NCBI RefSeq assembly: GCF_001468225.1
Contig: NZ_LNRU01000003.1
Location: 1-64,000 of the forward strand
Reading direction: 5' to 3'
Origin: Sphingopyxis sp. H053
GTDB lineage: Bacteria > Pseudomonadota > Alphaproteobacteria > Sphingomonadales > Sphingomonadaceae
DNA length: 64,000 nt
Positions 35,153 to 44,278 of this stretch are shown here, one piece after another. The position numbers and the translations under genes are program-made. Each line of letters begins with the position of its first letter. The first letter of the stretch is position 1. A model generated the notes under the pieces. The model was given only the letters and a program-made list of their open reading frames with translations. It searched no databases and had not been told where the DNA came from.

Positions 35153-35293
35153 TCAATCGTCGACGGTGATGCCGCCGGCGAACAGATAGTGTTCGCCCTG
35201 GTCCTCATCGACGGGGCCGAGGGGTTCGATGCCCCGGGTTTCGACACTGATCGCGCCGAGATCGATCAGCTCGCTGCTATGCTGCTTATTCAT
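35153..35293 (-). CDS. Lasso peptide precursor, sphingopyxin I-like
   Basis: A 46-residue peptide with a GGAAGGA ribosome site. The leader is 20 residues and ends ISVETR; Thr at position -2 is the lasso-leader hallmark. The core starts GIEPLGPVDEDQG and continues EHYLFAGG to a final VDD, 26 residues. Gly1 and Asp9 allow a nine-residue macrolactam ring, and Tyr/Phe in the tail could act as plugs. The core closely resembles my memory of sphingopyxin I from Sphingopyxis alaskensis; this was not checked against a database. The B gene follows at 60 bp. Confidence 0.92.
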   Translation of the reverse strand: MNKQHSSELIDLGAISVETRGIEPLGPVDEDQGEHYLFAGGITVDD

Positions 35294-35369
35294 CACGTCT
35301 TCCTTCCCAATTAGCGACCGGAATGAGTCGCATTGAGGAAGTTATGCTCTGGCCAAGACGCCATCCATT

Positions 35370-35386
35370 TTATTATCCAATAATAA
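35370..35386. promoter_or_regulatory. Palindrome upstream of the lasso operon
   Basis: TTATTAT-CCA-ATAATAA is a perfect 7+7-bp inverted repeat centred 85 bases before the precursor start, in the only AT-rich patch of the promoter region. Candidate operator; no regulator is linked to it here. Confidence 0.5.
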
Positions 35387-36063
35387 TCGCATGAAGAAGT
35401 TTTCGCAAAAGAGCGACCGGGAAAAGGAAACACTCGTCGGTGAGCGTATCGCTACCTTTAGCTTGGGCCTGGACATGCGTAGCGAAACCCGGTCACGCGC
35501 CGATACATCATCGGCGCTGCCGCCATCATGCGTCAATCACGCGATTCCGCAATGCGAACTGGCTCCAGATCGGAATTCATTCACAATAGGCAATATTCCA
35601 CGCGGACCACGTGACCGGCGCCCACCTGGCGGTCCTCGGTGAGGCCGATTAAGCCACCGGCCTCGGCAATCCGTTCGATCGCGGCTCGCGGCACGCGCAC
35701 GCCCCACCACCCATCCTCCACTCGATCTAAGCCAGATCGCCGCAGCATGGACGCTTCATTTTCAAGCGGGGTGCTTACTCCCAGGCAGCGAGAGAACATT
35801 CTGCCAAACACTCCTTCATCGTGAATGAATAGCCGGGACTTCGACGAGGCAAAACCTCAGCGGCTGCCTGAAGATAAAGATCAATATGTTCACCGATTAC
35901 CCGTGCAAAAGGGGTTCGCGAAAGCTGGTAGGTACCGGCACACCGCGGGCTCGGCATCGCAACGCACGCGGTGCTGGCGCCTCGTGACCGTTGAGGGAAA
36001 ACCCTCATTGTTTCACCCGCTGGGAGGATTAGGCTGAAACAAATTCATACACAGGAGCACCTC
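35387..36063. other. Gap between lasso operon and hchA
   Basis: No gene is convincingly supported. A minus-strand frame at 35581-35811 (76 codons, RVEDGWWGVRVPRAAIERIA) and an adjoining one at 35775-36008 look more protein-like than GC shadows and could be pieces of one decayed gene, but I recognise no family. A ribosome site (CAGGAGCACCTC) precedes hchA at the right end. Confidence 0.4.
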
Positions 36064-36915
36064 ATGGCTGACACTCAAACAAACGACAAGAAACCGCAAT
36101 CCGACCCCGCCGAGAAGGACGCATTCTTTCCCTCACCCTATTCGCTCGGCCAGTTCACCTCGCCGAAGTCCGACCTCAGCGGTGCGGACTATGCCGCGCC
36201 CTACCAAGGCAGCAAAAAGATTCTGATGATCGGTGCCGACGAACGCTATCTTCTCACCGACAATGGTACCTTCTTCTCGACCGGCAATCATCCCGTCGAG
36301 ACGCTTTTGCCGATGTATCATCTCGACAATGCGGGGTTTGCATTCGATGTGGCAACCGTCTCGGGCAACCCGGTCAAGTTCGAATTCTGGGCGATGCCGT
36401 CGCAAGATGACGAGGTGAAGGACTTCTTCGACAAATATCACCCTCAGTTCAAAAGCCCGCTCACCTTGGCCGACGTTGTTGCCGGCGGGCTCGAAGACTA
36501 TGCCGCGATCTTCATTCCCGGTGGCCATGGCGCGCTGATCGGCTTGCCCGAGAGCGAAGATGTCAAGGCTGCGTTGGAATGGGCGGCCGCCAATGACCGC
36601 TTCCTGATTTCGCTCTGTCATGGACCCGCCGCTTTTCTCGCGGTCGGGAACAGCGACATCTACCGCGGCTACAAAATCTGTGCCTTCCCCGATGCGCTCG
36701 ATGCGACGACGCCGGACATCGGCTATATGCCGGGTCATCTCACTTGGAAGTTCGGCGAGAAGCTGAAGGCCCTCGGTTTCGAGATCATCAACGAGGGTAT
36801 TTCGGGCGCCGTGCACCGGGACCGCAAGCTGCTGACGGGAGACAGCCCGCTGGCGAGCAATGCGCTCGGCAAGCTGGCCGCCGAAGCATTGCTCGCCGAG
36901 GCCGACGTGGGTTGA
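36064..36915 (+). CDS. hchA: HchA/Hsp31 glyoxalase III (DJ-1/PfpI family)
   Basis: A 283-residue member of the DJ-1 superfamily. [15 protein letters not shown] carries the nucleophilic Cys in the elbow; [15 protein letters not shown] and the N-terminal [13 protein letters not shown] are family motifs, and length matches HchA rather than the shorter PfpI proteins. HchA converts methylglyoxal to lactate without cofactor and acts as a holdase chaperone. It is followed by a LuxR gene at 16 bp, suggesting an operon. Confidence 0.9.
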   Translation: MADTQTNDKKPQSDPAEKDAFFPSPYSLGQFTSPKSDLSGADYAAPYQGSKKILMIGADERYLLTDNGTFFSTGNHPVETLLPMYHLDNAGFAFDVATVSGNPVKFEFWAMPSQDDEVKDFFDKYHPQFKSPLTLADVVAGGLEDYAAIFIPGGHGALIGLPESEDVKAALEWAAANDRFLISLCHGPAAFLAVGNSDIYRGYKICAFPDALDATTPDIGYMPGHLTWKFGEKLKALGFEIINEGISGAVHRDRKLLTGDSPLASNALGKLAAEALLAEADVG

Positions 36916-36931
36916 TGCATAGGGCCGGTCG

Positions 36932-37648
36932 ATGAGCGCGGTCACCGCCGATGCGGCATTTCGGAGCGTCCTTGCGATCGAGGTGGCCGACGAACTTGCC
37001 GCAATCGAAAATGGGGTCCGCGCCTTTGCCGGCCCCCTAGGCTACGACCGGTTTGTGCTATTCTCGGCATCTGCCGCGCATGATGAGGTGCTGCAGAGCA
37101 TTTACTGGGTTGAGGGCGACTGGTTCGGTGACGGCGAAAGCGTCGATGCTGCGACCTATATCCGCCGCTGTCCGGTGACGCGCCACATTCTTGAGGCGCG
37201 TGAACCCTTCTTCTGGACCAAGACGGTTGGAAAGGACGGCGACCTTTACAGGGTTGTGCGCGTGCCGCTTGGGCAGGGGACTCATGGCCTCCAGATTCCC
37301 ATATTCGGCCCGCTAGGACTTGAGGGCGCAATGAGTTTGGGCGGAGAGCGGATCGACGCATCACCGCAGGCGCGATTGGCACTTGGGCTGATTGCGGAGG
37401 CGGCATTTCTCGCCGCGCGAAGGGTTTTCGAAGCGCCGATCGATAGCGTAAGCAAGCTGTCCGATCGCGAGCGGGAAGTTCTGGCCTGGACTGCCGCCGG
37501 GCGGCCGCAGGCCGACATCGCCGTGACCCTCGGCCTGTCCGAGCGCACAGTCGAAAATCATCTACGGCGCATCCGCAAGCGCCTGGGCGTTTTGACGACC
37601 GCGCAAGCGATCAGGGTCGCGATCCGCAACGGCGAGATCGACGCTTAA
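36932..37648 (+). CDS. LuxR-family regulator with autoinducer-binding-like domain
   Basis: A 238-residue regulator. The N-terminal ~160 residues match the autoinducer-binding domain pattern (WVEGDWFGDG, YIRRCPVTRHILEAREPFFW, GLQIPIFGPLGLEGAMSLGG); the C-terminal LuxR HTH is LSDREREVLAWTAAGRPQAD to ERTVENHLRRIRKRLGV. No luxI gene is nearby, so it is a solo LuxR, whose ligand may be an exogenous acyl-homoserine lactone or another small molecule. It sits between hchA and an SDR pseudogene. Confidence 0.88.
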   Translation: MSAVTADAAFRSVLAIEVADELAAIENGVRAFAGPLGYDRFVLFSASAAHDEVLQSIYWVEGDWFGDGESVDAATYIRRCPVTRHILEAREPFFWTKTVGKDGDLYRVVRVPLGQGTHGLQIPIFGPLGLEGAMSLGGERIDASPQARLALGLIAEAAFLAARRVFEAPIDSVSKLSDREREVLAWTAAGRPQADIAVTLGLSERTVENHLRRIRKRLGVLTTAQAIRVAIRNGEIDA

Positions 37649-37672
37649 GATTGACGCTATGGGAGATACGAG

Positions 37673-38446
37673 ATGAGCAAGACGGTCCTCATAACCGGTG
37701 CGGCTTCCGGCTTTGGTCGTGGCGTCGCGTTCGGCCTGGCAAAGCGCGGGCATCGGGTAATTGCCGGCTGCCAAATATGGCCCCAGGTCTGGGAATTGCG
37801 GAATGCTGCCTAGGCGGAAGAGTCCGACATGCAGGTTATCAAGCTGGACGTCTTGAATGAGATAGACCGCGCAAAAGCGCTCGGCATCGAGATCGACATA
37901 TTGTTCAATAATGCCGGGATCATGGAATCGGGACCAATGGTCGAGATTCCGATGACGGTGTTTCGTTCCGTATTCGAAACCAATGTCTTTGCCGCGCTCG
38001 AACTCGCGCAAGGCTTTGCCCGCGCCATGGTCAGGCGCGGTGCCGGCCGGATCGTCTGGACCTCATCGGTAGCCGGGCTGGTCAAGGTTCCCTTCGATGG
38101 CGCTTACGCAGCATCAAAGCATGCTGTCGAAGGCATCTGTTCGGCGATGCACGAGGAACTGAAACCCTATGGTGTCGAGGTGCTGACGGTGACCCCCGGA
38201 GCCTTCCGCACGGGTTTTAATGACACCGGCATGGAGAGCATGGATCAGTGGTGGGATCAGGGCGAGCGAGTGGTCGGGCACTGGCCTGTTCGCGAGCTCA
38301 TCCATCAGTATGATCCTGCCGAGATGATCGAGGCGATCATCGAAGTGATCGAGGCCGAGCACCCTCCATATCGAACCGTGCGACCTGCGAGTGCCGAAGC
38401 AATGGTGCGCAAGGAACAGCAAGATGCATGGTCGACATTGATCTGA
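37673..38446 (+). pseudogene. Short-chain dehydrogenase interrupted by an in-frame amber codon
   Basis: ATG 37673 starts a normal SDR: MSKTVLITGAASGFGRGVAF with the TGxxxGxG cofactor motif, then RNAA and TAG at 37811-37813. The same frame continues without shift: DMQVIKLDVLN, FNNAGIMESG, SSVAGLVKVPF, and the YAASKHA active site, to a normal C-terminus. A single point change (for example GAG to TAG) explains it. The longest intact downstream start is ATG 37829, which lacks the cofactor motif. Confidence 0.88.
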
Positions 38447-38942
38447 TCGCCAAGCCCGAGGCGCCTTGCGCGAAGCACCCATGATGGGCGATCAGCGCGC
38501 AACAAGGCCCCATCATTCCGAGGATTTTAACGCCTGACAGGTCTAAACCCCGGGGGCACAGCCGTCATGGCGCGAGCCGATGGTAGAAGCGGATCGAATG
38601 TCCGTCGTTTCGAGCAGAATGGCTGCCAGCCGCATACCGCGGCTGACGTGGATCGTCGCAGGACGAAATATGATGGGCTGTCCTCCGTCATGACAATGAC
38701 ACACCCGACGAGGGCAGGTAATAGAATTACTTGATTAATTAATATCGCGTCTCGATGCTTGTTATGGCAGGGAAATGCCAACGGCCATTTTCCGCCTCTC
38801 GTGGCGCAGATCAGGAGCGGCTCATCATGGTTCATCATGATCCATTGCGCGATTTCGACCACAGGAGAGCAACTGACACCCGCCAAGAATATCGTGCCCG
38901 CCGAGTTGCGGGCCGGGCGCCACGGTCGCCCTAGGACATCTC
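38447..38942. other. Gap between SDR pseudogene and enoyl-CoA hydratase
   Basis: About 500 bp without a supported gene. A minus-strand frame at 38527-38886 shows no family pattern. The notable content is a copy of the AT-rich 16-bp operator at 38727-38742. Confidence 0.5.
38727..38742. promoter_or_regulatory. TetR-type operator copy a
   Basis: TTACTTGATTAATTAA, a member of the TTA-N10-TAA palindrome family, 200 bp before the enoyl-CoA hydratase gene at 38943. Confidence 0.65.
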
Positions 38943-39722
38943 ATGGAGCTGATCGAAGTCATACGCGATGACATGCTTGCGACCGTCATTCTGAATCGCC
39001 CCGAGGCAATGAATGCCCTGTCAGCGAAGTTACGTTCGGAGCTTTGCCTGGCGATGACCGAACTGGCCCTGGATCGCTCCGTCCATGCCATCGTCCTGAC
39101 CGGCGCGGGATCGCGCGCCTTTTCCGCGGGCCTCGACCTCAAGGAGCTGGGCGCCGATATCGGCAGCTTGGGAGAAACGAAGACGCGGACCGAGAATGAC
39201 GATCCGGTGGCGGCGATCGCTTCCTGTCCACAACCGGTCATCGGCGCGATCAACGGCGTGGCGATCACCGGTGGCTTCGAGCTCGCGCTGGCGTGCGATA
39301 TCCTGATCGCGTCGACCAACGCGCGCTTTGCCGATACGCATGCCCGTGTGGGGATCATGCCCGGCTGGGGGCTGTCGCAAAAGCTGTCACGCATCGTTGG
39401 TCTTTCGCGCGCCAAGGAGATTTCGCTCACCGGAAATTTCGTCACCGCCGAACAGGCGCTCGACTGGGGGCTGGTCAACCATGTCGTCGCGCCCGACGCA
39501 CTTCTGCCGAAGGCCCGGGCCATCGCTCGCGACATTGCGAGTGCTGCACCTTCGATGATCGCGTCCTACAAGCGCTTGATCGACGATGGCCACGCGCTAG
39601 CGCTGGGGGAAGCGCTCGCCCTCGAACGCGAGCGCTCGCGGGCGGCCAATCTGCAGGTGACCGCTGAAGAGGTCGAGGCGAGACGTCTCGACGTCGTCGA
39701 GCGCGGGCGGGCGTTTGGCTGA
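38943..39722 (+). CDS. Enoyl-CoA hydratase/isomerase family protein
   Basis: A 259-residue crotonase. Oxyanion-hole segments are SRAFSAGLDLKELG and NGVAITGGFELALACD; the first catalytic Glu (GGFE) is present. The second position, usually PEI before the GIxPGxG loop, reads THARVGIMPGWG, so the second Glu is missing, which fits a one-Glu isomerase, thioesterase or dehalogenase-like variant more than a classical hydratase. It is the first gene behind operator a and is followed by an SDR gene at 67 bp. Confidence 0.88.
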   Translation: MELIEVIRDDMLATVILNRPEAMNALSAKLRSELCLAMTELALDRSVHAIVLTGAGSRAFSAGLDLKELGADIGSLGETKTRTENDDPVAAIASCPQPVIGAINGVAITGGFELALACDILIASTNARFADTHARVGIMPGWGLSQKLSRIVGLSRAKEISLTGNFVTAEQALDWGLVNHVVAPDALLPKARAIARDIASAAPSMIASYKRLIDDGHALALGEALALERERSRAANLQVTAEEVEARRLDVVERGRAFG

Positions 39723-39789
39723 TCGCCCAATTTTTGGAGAATCCGCGTGAGGCCTGTTGGTCGTCGCGGGTCGGTAACGGGAGGCATGA

Positions 39790-40455
39790 ATGTCGAGCAT
39801 AATTGTGGCGGGCGGTTTGGGAATTCTGGGCCGGGCGATTACCACCGAACTCGCTTCGCGCGGTCATGACGTGGCGGTCGTCGATTATATGTCGGGTGCG
39901 CACGAAGACGCCGCGTCTGTCACCAGCGGCATTGATCTCGCGGACAGCGATGTCGTGAAGGAAGCCTATGCCCGGATCGCGGCGGAAAAGTCAGGCATCA
40001 AGGGACTGGTCAATGTCGCGGGAGGGTTCGTCTGGGAGACGCTCGAACACGGATCGATCGACAGCTGGGACCGGATGTACCGCATGAATCTTCGAACGGC
40101 AGTGGCGTCCTCACATGCCATACTCCCTCACCTCGAGCACGGCGGCTCAATCGTGAATATCGGCGCCGCCGCTGCGACAGACCCGCAAGTCGGAATGGCG
40201 CCCTACACTGCGTCGAAAGCCGGAGTCGCTGCGCTGACGGCAAGCTTGTCGGAGGAGCTTCGGCCCATGAGAATTCGGGTGAACGCAGTGCTGCCGACGA
40301 TCATCGATACGCCGGCGAACCGCGCGGACATGCCGGATGCTGACCTGAGCGACTGGATTTCGCCCCAGGCGGCCGCTCGCGTCGTCGCCTTTCTGCTTTC
40401 AGACGAGGCGGCGAGCATTACCGGAGCCCAGCTCAAACTCTCCATGGGGCAATGA
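39790..40455 (+). CDS. Short-chain dehydrogenase/reductase
   Basis: A 221-residue SDR with cofactor motif GGLGILGRAI, NVAGG, active-site YTASKAG and C-terminal ITGAQLKLSMGQ. ATG 39790 has GGGAGG upstream. It probably oxidises or reduces a hydroxy/oxo intermediate of the pathway. Same strand as and just downstream of the crotonase gene. Confidence 0.9.
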   Translation: MSSIIVAGGLGILGRAITTELASRGHDVAVVDYMSGAHEDAASVTSGIDLADSDVVKEAYARIAAEKSGIKGLVNVAGGFVWETLEHGSIDSWDRMYRMNLRTAVASSHAILPHLEHGGSIVNIGAAAATDPQVGMAPYTASKAGVAALTASLSEELRPMRIRVNAVLPTIIDTPANRADMPDADLSDWISPQAAARVVAFLLSDEAASITGAQLKLSMGQ

Positions 40456-40548
40456 GCCAATCGCACGGCGGTGTGCCGGTTTGGCCGGCGCAGCGGCGCG
40501 ATCAAGCCGCATCGATCTTGCCGGGAGTGCGAGCCTTGCGCGGCAAGG

Positions 40549-40650
40549 TCAGAGCTTGGCGGCGATCGTCATCAAAATGGCGCCCCAAACGAGGAAGGTG
40601 ACGGCGTAAACCGCAATACAGTCAGCCTCTTGGCGCAGTCTGGCGCGCAT
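40549..40650 (-). CDS. 33-residue single-pass membrane protein
   Basis: ATG 40650 follows a good AGGAGAG site. The peptide begins MRARLRQEADCIAV, then a hydrophobic segment YAVTFLVWGAILMTIAAKL that fills the rest, a positive-inside single-span pattern. It lies 115 bp downstream of the CaiB gene on the same strand. A weak stem (CTTGCCG 40517-40523 with CGGCAAG 40541-40547) follows its stop. Function unknown; a small membrane regulator is possible. Confidence 0.65.
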   Translation of the reverse strand: MRARLRQEADCIAVYAVTFLVWGAILMTIAAKL

Positions 40651-40765
40651 GATCTTCTCTCCTGCTCCTTGCCCCGCCCTTGTTTCGGACGGTGGCTTCA
40701 CACAATGCCGTCATCGCGCGGAATCTGGCTTCGGATGCGGGATTCGAGGCCCGCACCAAAAGCGG

Positions 40766-41938
40766 TCATCCGGAGATGGATCGGCGGATTTCTTCGCTCT
40801 GTTCGCCTATCGCCGGGGCGACCTTGCCGGCTCCTCCCAGCGATACGCCAAAGCGGACAGGATGCCCCATCCGGAAGCACCGTCCTTCGGTGGGATGCTC
40901 ATAGGCTTCGAAGAAGCCGGTGGCGGCAAGATGCGGATCATTCATGATGTCGGCGAGGTCACGGACAGGCTGAGCCGGGATTTGCGCGGCATGGCAGCGC
41001 GCAACGAGGTCGGCGGTCGTGAAGCCTGGCGTCAACCTTGCTATTTCGCGGTAAAGGAGCGGGAGATTGCGCCCCCGCGCCTTGCGGGTTGCGAACGCGT
41101 CCTGATCGAGGAAGCCCGGATTGCCAAGCAGTTCGAATATCCGCGACCAGCTTTCGTCGGTGTAAGCGACGATGCTCACGTAGCCGTCGGAGGTCGGGAA
41201 AGGCTGGCGATCGGGATCGATCTGGCGAAAATAGCCAACCGGAGCATTGGGAGGGTCGAAGGCCAGACCGCCGAGATGCTCAAGCAGCATGAAATTGGTG
41301 AAGACCTCGAACATCGGAATTTCAACGAGCTGACCCTCGCCAGTCCGCATGTGATGGATAATGGCGGCGAGCACCGCGTGCGCCCCATGAAGACCGGCGA
41401 CCTTGTCGGCGATCAGCGAGGGCAGATAGCGCGCGCGCGGATCGCCATCGACGCGGGGGAGAAGCGTTGCCGTCCCCGACGCTGCCTGGATGACGTCGTC
41501 ATAGGCCTGTAGATCGGCATAGGGGCCATCCTGACCGAAGCCGACGCAATGCGCATAAATGATATCGGGCTTGATCGCCTTTACCGCTTCATAGTCCAAG
41601 CCGAGACGTTCGGCGGCTTTGCCCCTGACATTGAGAACGAACACATCCGCATCCGACAGAAGCTTCTTCATCGTCTCGAGGTCGGCAGCGGTCTTGAGAT
41701 CGAGGGCGATCGATTGCTTGCTGCCGTTGATTGCCATGAAAGCAGGCGCCATGCCGTGGGTCGCGGCCGCCTTGCCCGACCAGCGAAAAGAGTCCCCGCT
41801 TCCCGGCACTTCGACCTTGATGACGTCGGCGCCGAGCTCAGCGAGAATATGGGTGCAATAGGGTCCGAAGACGACGGTCGTGAGATCGACGACCTTCAAG
41901 CCCGTAAGCATCGCCTTGCCGTCCGCCATTCCCATCAT
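40766..41938 (-). CDS. CaiB/BaiF-type CoA transferase (family III)
   Basis: A 390-residue family III CoA transferase. LTGLKVVDLTTVVFGPYCTH and LGADVIKVEVPGSGD are the N-terminal signature; AINGSKQSIALDLK and the Asp in LQAYDDVIQAASG (catalytic nucleophile position) follow. It moves CoA from one acyl thioester to a free acid, here probably the pathway substrate or an intermediate. Operator b sits 38 bp upstream of its start. Confidence 0.92.
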   Translation of the reverse strand: MMGMADGKAMLTGLKVVDLTTVVFGPYCTHILAELGADVIKVEVPGSGDSFRWSGKAAATHGMAPAFMAINGSKQSIALDLKTAADLETMKKLLSDADVFVLNVRGKAAERLGLDYEAVKAIKPDIIYAHCVGFGQDGPYADLQAYDDVIQAASGTATLLPRVDGDPRARYLPSLIADKVAGLHGAHAVLAAIIHHMRTGEGQLVEIPMFEVFTNFMLLEHLGGLAFDPPNAPVGYFRQIDPDRQPFPTSDGYVSIVAYTDESWSRIFELLGNPGFLDQDAFATRKARGRNLPLLYREIARLTPGFTTADLVARCHAAQIPAQPVRDLADIMNDPHLAATGFFEAYEHPTEGRCFRMGHPVRFGVSLGGAGKVAPAIGEQSEEIRRSISG

Positions 41939-41975
41939 ATGCTATTCTCGCTGCCTTACCGTAAGCCACAGCATT

Positions 41976-41991
41976 TTAATTACCCAATTAA
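41976..41991. promoter_or_regulatory. TetR-type operator copy b
   Basis: TTAATTACCCAATTAA, perfect arms with a 4-nt centre, 38 bp before the CaiB start. Confidence 0.75.
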
Positions 41992-42071
41992 TGATGCGCG
42001 ATCAAGCTGAACCGTCCCGCCTCCCGGCGTGACATGCGCCGAAACATGACGGCACGGAGCGCGACCGACGC

Positions 42072-43229
42072 TCAGCGAGCGGAGCCGATGGCGCGCCAGA
42101 CCAGATTCTTCTGAATTTCCGTGGTCCCCCCGTAGATCGTTTGCGCGCGCTCGAAGAAATAGGAAGCCGTGGCGACCGCGGCAAACTCGGGAATGAGCGG
42201 CGTCGCCTCATGCCAGTCGGAACGAGAGCGATCGAAAAAGGGCGCCGCATGCTCCCCTGCCCGGTCGATATACAGCTCGGTGATCAACTGCGCGGCCTGC
42301 GTGCAACCGATCTTCAGACTTGCGACGGTGGCGGCATCGCTTCCATGCACAAGCGCCTTCAGAACCTGCTGTTCGAGCACCATCACCGTAAATTCTGCAT
42401 CGGCAAGCCGCCGGGCGAAGGCGCGGTCGCCCGCGACCATCGTGCGGAGGGTCGCAAGGTCGCGCTTCTTGCGGCCAACATGCGCGTAAGAGAGGCGCTC
42501 ATTCTTGAGAAGGACGTTTGCATAATGCCACGCGCGCCCCTCCTCCCCGATGCGGTTTGCGGCGGGAACACGGACGTCGGTAAAGAAGACCTGGTTCAGC
42601 TCATGCGCGCCATCGATCGAAACGATCGGCCGCACGCTGATGCCTTCGCAATTCATCGGGGCGCAGATGAGCGATATGCCGTCCTGCTTTCTTTCTTCGT
42701 GCGAGGTCCGGCAGAGGCAGAAAATCCAGTCCGCGATGTGGGCGCCGCTTGTCCATATCTTGGAGCCATTCAGAATATAATCGTCGCCATCGCGTACCGC
42801 CGAAAAGGCGAGACTGGCGAGGTCGGACCCCGCGTCGGGTTCCGAATAGCCTTGCGCCCAGAAGGAGCGCGACGAGAGGATGTCGGGCAGCCAGCGCTGC
42901 TGTTGTTCGGGCGTGCCGAACGCACAGATGATCGGCCCGATATAGATGAGGCCCATCGGAACCAGGTTCGGCGCGCCCGCCAGCTCCATTTCCTCTTCGA
43001 ACAGATAGCGTTCGACCGGCGTCCATCCCGTGCCTCCGAACTCGCGGGGCCAGCTGGCAGCCAACCAGCCACGGGCCTGGAGCGCCTGCTGTGCGGCTTC
43101 ATAATCCTGACGGCGGAGAAACTGACCGGTGCGAACCTTGTTCAGGACAAAAGGCGGGAACTCGGTTTCGAAGAAGCGGCGAACCTCGGCCTGGAACGCC
43201 CTGTCGGCGCGGCTGAACTGCAGGTCCAT
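42072..43229 (-). CDS. Acyl-CoA dehydrogenase
   Basis: A 385-residue flavoprotein. REFGGTGWTPVERYLFEEE, YSEPDAGSDLASLAFSAVRD (FAD-binding) and IYGGTTEIQKNLVWRAIG at the C terminus are acyl-CoA dehydrogenase signatures. It introduces a double bond alpha-beta to a thioester. The N-terminal pattern is that of the steroid/terpenoid-type ACADs that often act as heteromers. Operator c lies 43 bp before its start. Confidence 0.92.
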   Translation of the reverse strand: MDLQFSRADRAFQAEVRRFFETEFPPFVLNKVRTGQFLRRQDYEAAQQALQARGWLAASWPREFGGTGWTPVERYLFEEEMELAGAPNLVPMGLIYIGPIICAFGTPEQQQRWLPDILSSRSFWAQGYSEPDAGSDLASLAFSAVRDGDDYILNGSKIWTSGAHIADWIFCLCRTSHEERKQDGISLICAPMNCEGISVRPIVSIDGAHELNQVFFTDVRVPAANRIGEEGRAWHYANVLLKNERLSYAHVGRKKRDLATLRTMVAGDRAFARRLADAEFTVMVLEQQVLKALVHGSDAATVASLKIGCTQAAQLITELYIDRAGEHAAPFFDRSRSDWHEATPLIPEFAAVATASYFFERAQTIYGGTTEIQKNLVWRAIGSAR

Positions 43230-43271
43230 GGCCTCACTCTCCTCACTTTTTCAATCGCGATGGACCATCAA

Positions 43272-43287
43272 TTAATCGCATAGATAA
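43272..43287. promoter_or_regulatory. TetR-type operator copy c
   Basis: TTAATCGCATAGATAA, flanked to give AATTA-N10-TAATT; 43 bp before the acyl-CoA dehydrogenase start. Confidence 0.7.
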
Positions 43288-43399
43288 TTTCAGGCAAGCG
43301 TCGCGCAGGCCATCTATATCTGGCGAACGCTGTGGAGGTTATCGCCTGGACCGGCTGGCAAATAGGACCAGCGCCGCCGCCACAGGGCGTGGGAATATA

Positions 43400-43415
43400 T
43401 TGTTCAATCAATTAA
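43400..43415. promoter_or_regulatory. TetR-type operator copy d (autoregulatory)
   Basis: TTGTTCAATCAATTAA, 88 bp before the TetR gene start; one arm degenerate. Confidence 0.6.
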
Positions 43416-43503
43416 TTTACGCCATATCCGAACGGCTAGCCGCAAGCTGCGGCGGGCCGATTGCAGGGGATGGTCGTGCCGGGACGACCACAGGGAGTGA
43501 CGA

Positions 43504-44151
43504 ATGAAGGTGCAGATCGAGGCGGAAGGCGGTTCGTCGACAGCGGAGTCTCGCGAGCGACTGCTGGAAGCGGCGGGACAATTGATGGCCGAGCGGGGTA
43601 CGACCGATATTTCGTTGAGCGAAATTGCTGCGCGGAGCGGGGTCAATTCTGCGCTGGTCAAATATTATTTCGGCAACAAGGCGGGCATGCTGATGGCGCT
43701 GCTTCGCCGCCGGCTGGGTCAGGGAATGGCGGACCTGCAGCAGCTGCTGAAAATGGATACTTCGCCGCAGGACAAGTTGCGCATCCACATCAGCGGCATG
43801 GTCAACACCTATTATCAATATCCCTATGTCAACCGGCTGATGCACGAGCTGGCCAACGAGCCGTCGGGCGATTATGGCAAGCAGATCGCCGAGGAAATCA
43901 GCCTGCCGGTCGCCAAGGCGCAGCGCGCGATTCTGGAAGAAGGCCGGGCCAAGGGCATCTTCCGCGAGGTCGATCCTCTGGTCTTCTATTTCATGATCGT
44001 CGGGGCCTGCGACCAGCTGTTCCATTCACGCCACCAGGCGCGACATGTGTTCGGCCTTGAGGAGATCAACGACGATCTCAAACGCCGCTACGTATCGGAG
44101 CTCTGCAACAACCTTATCAGGGGAATCTCGGCCGACCCGCGCGCGAACTGA
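43504..44151 (+). CDS. TetR-family regulator, probable local master of the catabolic cluster
   Basis: A 215-residue regulator. The HTH lies in residues ~17-65 (ERLLEAAGQLMAERG, ISLSEIAARSGVNSALVKYY, FGNKAGML). The C-terminal domain (MVNTYYQYPYVNRLMHELAN) is of the type found in many acyl-CoA or acid-responsive TetR repressors. It is the only regulator gene in the cluster, lies centrally, and has its own operator copy upstream. Repression relieved by an acyl-CoA intermediate is the expected mechanism. Confidence 0.93.
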   Translation: MKVQIEAEGGSSTAESRERLLEAAGQLMAERGTTDISLSEIAARSGVNSALVKYYFGNKAGMLMALLRRRLGQGMADLQQLLKMDTSPQDKLRIHISGMVNTYYQYPYVNRLMHELANEPSGDYGKQIAEEISLPVAKAQRAILEEGRAKGIFREVDPLVFYFMIVGACDQLFHSRHQARHVFGLEEINDDLKRRYVSELCNNLIRGISADPRAN

Positions 44152-44278
44152 CGGCGCGCCGCCCCGGTTGAGCTGCGCGGGAAGGACGCAAGGCGCCGCG
44201 GCCCAGGCGTGGCGCCTCCAGCCGCAGCCGCACGATTCTGCCCCCTCGCGCCGAGACCGACGCCAAGCTCCGCTGGAC

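Noticed and set aside
35581..36008. Two minus-strand frames that look somewhat protein-like
   Set aside because: No family, no good start or ribosome site, and no link to the lasso genes; kept only as a remark in the gap entry.
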